This document shows, one piece after another, positions 60,810 to 64,000 of a DNA stretch of 64,000 nucleotides (position 1 is its first letter; each line of letters begins with the position of its first letter). The notes under the pieces were generated by a model, which did no database searches, was not told the DNA's origin, and saw only the letters and a program-made list of their open reading frames with translations. This stretch comes from Yponomeuta sedellus (Eukaryota; Arthropoda; Insecta; Lepidoptera; Yponomeutidae): assembly GCA_934045075.1 (NCBI GenBank), contig OW203740.1, positions 15,632,444-15,696,443 of the forward strand, written 5' to 3'. A program made the position numbers and the translations under genes.

Positions 60810-61095
60810 TATATTATGTAGTCCACTGCTGGACATAGCCCTCCCCTAATCAGCGCCATAGCGCCCTGTCTTCAGCTTGCCGCATCCAGCATCTGCCTGC
60901 AGTTTTTCGCAGATCGTCATCCCACCTGGTTGGAGGGCGTCCTACACTACGTTTGCTGAGTGGCGGTCTCCACTCAAGAACACACTCCAACGGTTGTCGG
61001 TTCTTCGCGAGCCGTTCGTTTTTATATGGAGTGGGCAAGCCTACTCCAAATAAAAACCACGTCCAGGTACTGCAACTTCCGAGTGGTCCTTTCAC
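60810..61095 (-). pseudogene. LINE C-terminal coding fragment
   Basis: The minus strand reads KNERLAKNRQPLECVLEWRP, then KRSVGRPPTRWDDDLRKTAG and RQAEDRALWR. A VGRPPTRW-DDL-K-AG...A-DR-LWR pattern is the C-terminal domain of RTE/BovB-like LINE proteins. The 4.1 kb LINE has the same pattern ([16 protein letters not shown]). The remainder up to 60810 is the untranslated end. Confidence 0.85.
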
Positions 61096-61149
61096 CCATC
61101 AAGTGTACCCGCTGAACGCTGCATCATTCTTAGTCATCTCATTACGTAG

Positions 61150-62254
61150 ATGCAAAGGCCAAAGTTTAGATATTTATTATCTCTAAAAGTGTATTGTTAG
61201 GTGATGAGTAAGGTATACCAAGAAAATGCGTTGCATAGTGGTTGCCACCAAAGAACATGTGCACAATGGTTTTTGGTATTGCGTACTATCCATAACGATA
61301 AAAAATAGGGTAATAATGACCCCACTGTAAGCGAGACCTGTGTCTTTTTTTATAAATTACATTAACAAATGTTAATTTCGTGACAAATGTAAAAGTTTAG
61401 TTGGGTATAGATAGTAGGTTAGCAAGAAAGCGTCTTGTGCATAATACCTATTGCAGAAAATTTTAAACTTATTTACGAGATAAAATCGTGAAGTTATATT
61501 ATCTAACAACTACTTGCTATGTGAAGGAAAAAAACGTGAGGAAACCTGAGTGTCTGAGGTGATTAAATACCTGACGTAGCCTTCAAGTAATCATAGTCCA
61601 CGCAGTTGGTTTTGAGTATTACCTATTGGATATAGCCAGTACAAAGCAGTAAAACAGTGCTTATAAAATTAAAAATAGAATAAATGAAAATTTGCCGAAA
61701 TTGCTGATCCGGGTTGGGTGATAATTAAGTCCATACACTCTCTTTCTGAGAGAAGACCCGTATAAAAAGGGCATACAAATAATGTGTTGTTCTTTATATT
61801 TGTTTTTATACCAATGGGGATTTACGAACTTTCTGTTCACAAATCCTCATTGGCATGTCTTAATATTGGCAATTGGGATAAGTGAACAAAAAGTTCACAA
61901 ATCCCCATCAATGGGGATTAGTCGTATAACCCAAAAATAGGACATGTGAACGAAAAAAAAAACTCCGATGTGCATAGAATAAAAAATGAGCATCTCTAAT
62001 TGAGGCGCTGGGAGAAATTAGGTGACCAGTTTCTGAATTGCTAACTAAATAGATAACTGTAGCGCTGTCTCATCAAATTACCCGTGACAGAAACGTTATA
62101 ACGATGACATAAAGTTAAAAGAGCTTAACATAACGTTACTTCAGTATTTACTTAGTGAAATCTATTCTATTCTAAATTCTCAATTGAGAAACCGGCCGCG
62201 GCCCCCTGATAAATATTTTATCGTCACACATTTTTATTTTTATATATTTAACTA
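61150..62254. other. Intergenic DNA with a SINE-D 3' part and an aaatcc repeat
   Basis: 61500-61770 resembles the SINE-D body. At 61810-61920 the phrase gaacttttgttcac-like with caaatcccca occurs three times in alternating orientation. No gene seen. Confidence 0.5.
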
Positions 62255-62436
62255 GCTGACCCAGCGAACTTCGTACCTCCTAACAGTCAATTCTTTAATT
62301 TTTATTATATTTTTCTCTCCCTAAGAACCATCCTCGTACTTCAAGGAATATTCTAAAAAGAGAATTAGAGAAATCGGTTCAGCTGCGCTCGAGATTTGCG
62401 CTTACCACATTCAGCGATTCATTTTTATATTATAGA
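62255..62436 (+). repeat. Dispersed repeat (tagctgacccagcgaacttc family), copy 2
   Basis: About 85% like 47568-47755 by eye, sharing both ends and the ggaatattctaaaaag middle. Confidence 0.6.
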
Positions 62437-63356
62437 AGATTAAGTCTACAAAAGAGAATACAGTCGATTGTACTACAAAATAAACTTAAATATGTGTTTG
62501 TGTCCAACGTCTGTAAATACATCGCATCCATCTTGATATTGACCATGAAAAAGGTTCGAAGTCCAAAATCTGAAGGTTGATCAGCTGCGGACGTTCCCAC
62601 TGCCAACTACATACATAAGTGCTTCATTTTGGACGCAACTCGATCTCAATCTGCAATTGAGATTATATAAATCTCGTGTGAATTATTACGATACTAAACT
62701 CCACGCGTGTGCATATTACTACAGCAGTTCCAATTGCAAATGGGGCATCCACTGATAGGTTAATTGAAACATTTATCTACATCTGCATGCATCACATACA
62801 CATTATAACAATCAGATCCCAGCATCTTATAATGATTTGTAAATTATTTATAAAATAGGTATTAATAAGAAGGGTATATTAAAACTATCCATGTAGTTTC
62901 AAACTTGCAAGTTACCGCTATTCAAGCTTTTTGGGAAGAGGTATTACGTCAGGATTTTAGCAATTTATAAAAAACACCATTCCCTAAAACCCTTCTCAGA
63001 GTCAGTTAAAATTGTCTTTGGTAATGGGAAAATCATCAGATTATTACAATGGAAAAACGTATCCTCGGCATACGCGAAGAAACGATTTAATTTAACAACA
63101 GAAACACACCCATACTTTAACAAAGTTACAAGATAACATCTTACAAGACAGTACAAAAGGTAAAAAAAAACAAGAAAAAAAACTTTTTGCTAACATAAGT
63201 TGCGGTGTGTCCCTCTGTGTATCTTTATGTAGTCTGTGTGCTAAAAAAGGCAGCTGGCTCAGCATTGTGCAGATGGTATCGCCCAAAGTTCCGTTCGTCT
63301 CACGAACATGCTAAGTTGCGGTGTAGTACTCGTAAAAAATACATACAAAGTTAAAT
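62437..63356. other. Intergenic DNA, nothing recognised
   Basis: AT-rich, no clear repeat or coding exon. Confidence 0.5.
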
Positions 63357-63376
63357 AAATAAATAAATAAATAAAT

Positions 63377-64000
63377 GAATGAATGAATGAATGAATGAAT
63401 GAATGAATGAATGAATGAATGAATGAATGAATGAATGAATGAATGAATGAATGAATGAATGAATGAATGAATGAATGAATGAATGAATGAATGAATGAAT
63501 GAATGAATGAATGAATGAATGAATGAATGAATGAATGAATGAATGAATGAATGAATGAATGAATGAATGAATGAATGAATGAATGAATGAATGAATGAAT
63601 GAATGAATGAATGAATGAATGAATGAATGAATGAATGAATGAATGAATGAATGAATGAATGAATGAATGAATGAATGAATGAATGAATGAATGAATGAAT
63701 GAATGAATGAATGAATGAATGAATGAATGAATGAATGAATGAATGAATGAATGAATGAATGAATGAATGAATGAATGAATGAATGAATGAATGAATGAAT
63801 GAATGAATGAATGAATGAATGAATGAATGAATGAATGAATGAATGAATGAATGAATGAATGAATGAATGAATGAATGAATGAATGAATGAATGAATGAAT
63901 GAATGAATGAATGAATGAATGAATGAATGAATGAATGAATGAATGAATGAATGAATGAATGAATGAATGAATGAATGAATGAATGAATGAATGAATGAAT
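63377..64000. repeat. Perfect GAAT array, 156 units, continuing past the window
   Basis: Preceded by five AAAT units (63357-63376). All 156 units displayed are identical. The array is cut by the window end. Confidence 0.98.

Noticed and set aside
60850..61095. 81-residue minus-strand frame as a host gene
   Set aside because: The sequence is the C-terminal domain of a LINE protein, and the flanks are the LINE tail repeat.

Overview
The window is insect nuclear DNA, almost certainly from a moth or butterfly (Lepidoptera). It is AT-rich and intron-rich, its exons are short and GC-rich against AT-rich introns, and non-coding DNA is packed with tRNA-derived SINEs, a 5S-rRNA-like SINE, MITEs, mariner copies and LINE 3' ends of lepidopteran type. 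No complete single-exon gene is present. Exons were assembled by hand from splice sites, codon phase and protein family resemblance.

Layout. (1) 84-9016, plus strand: the last seven coding exons of Rme-8 (DNAJC13), the endosomal Hsc70 co-chaperone. The 5' part of the gene lies left of the window. (2) 9017-18319: convergent intergenic DNA with MITEs, a TTAA-flanked element, a GT microsatellite, SINEs and a decayed copy of the last torso exon. (3) 18320-45021, minus strand: a complete 14-exon receptor tyrosine kinase gene whose exons join in phase into 763 codons. It has a signal peptide, a fibronectin-III-like ectodomain, one membrane helix and a split kinase domain, best read as torso, the PTTH receptor. 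Its introns hold a mariner copy, a 4.1 kb LINE with a 127-bp flanking repeat, a PIF/Harbinger-type MITE, a piggyBac-like remnant and many SINEs. (4) 45022-64000: upstream DNA with no assignable full gene. It has a GC-rich promoter-like block, a small GC-rich reading frame, MITEs, a second mariner interrupted by a palindromic SINE, 5S-like SINEs, and a perfect GAAT array running off the end.

The two genes have unrelated roles (endosomal sorting; hormone-receptor signalling) and are simply neighbours in tail-to-tail orientation. No operon or gene cluster exists here. The most unusual material is structural. A tRNA-like SINE family occurs repeatedly as fold-back palindromes, several with one clean target-site duplication around the whole palindrome. 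Many other unrelated sequences form near-perfect short-loop hairpins. Single exons of both genes have left decayed duplicates in flanking non-coding DNA.
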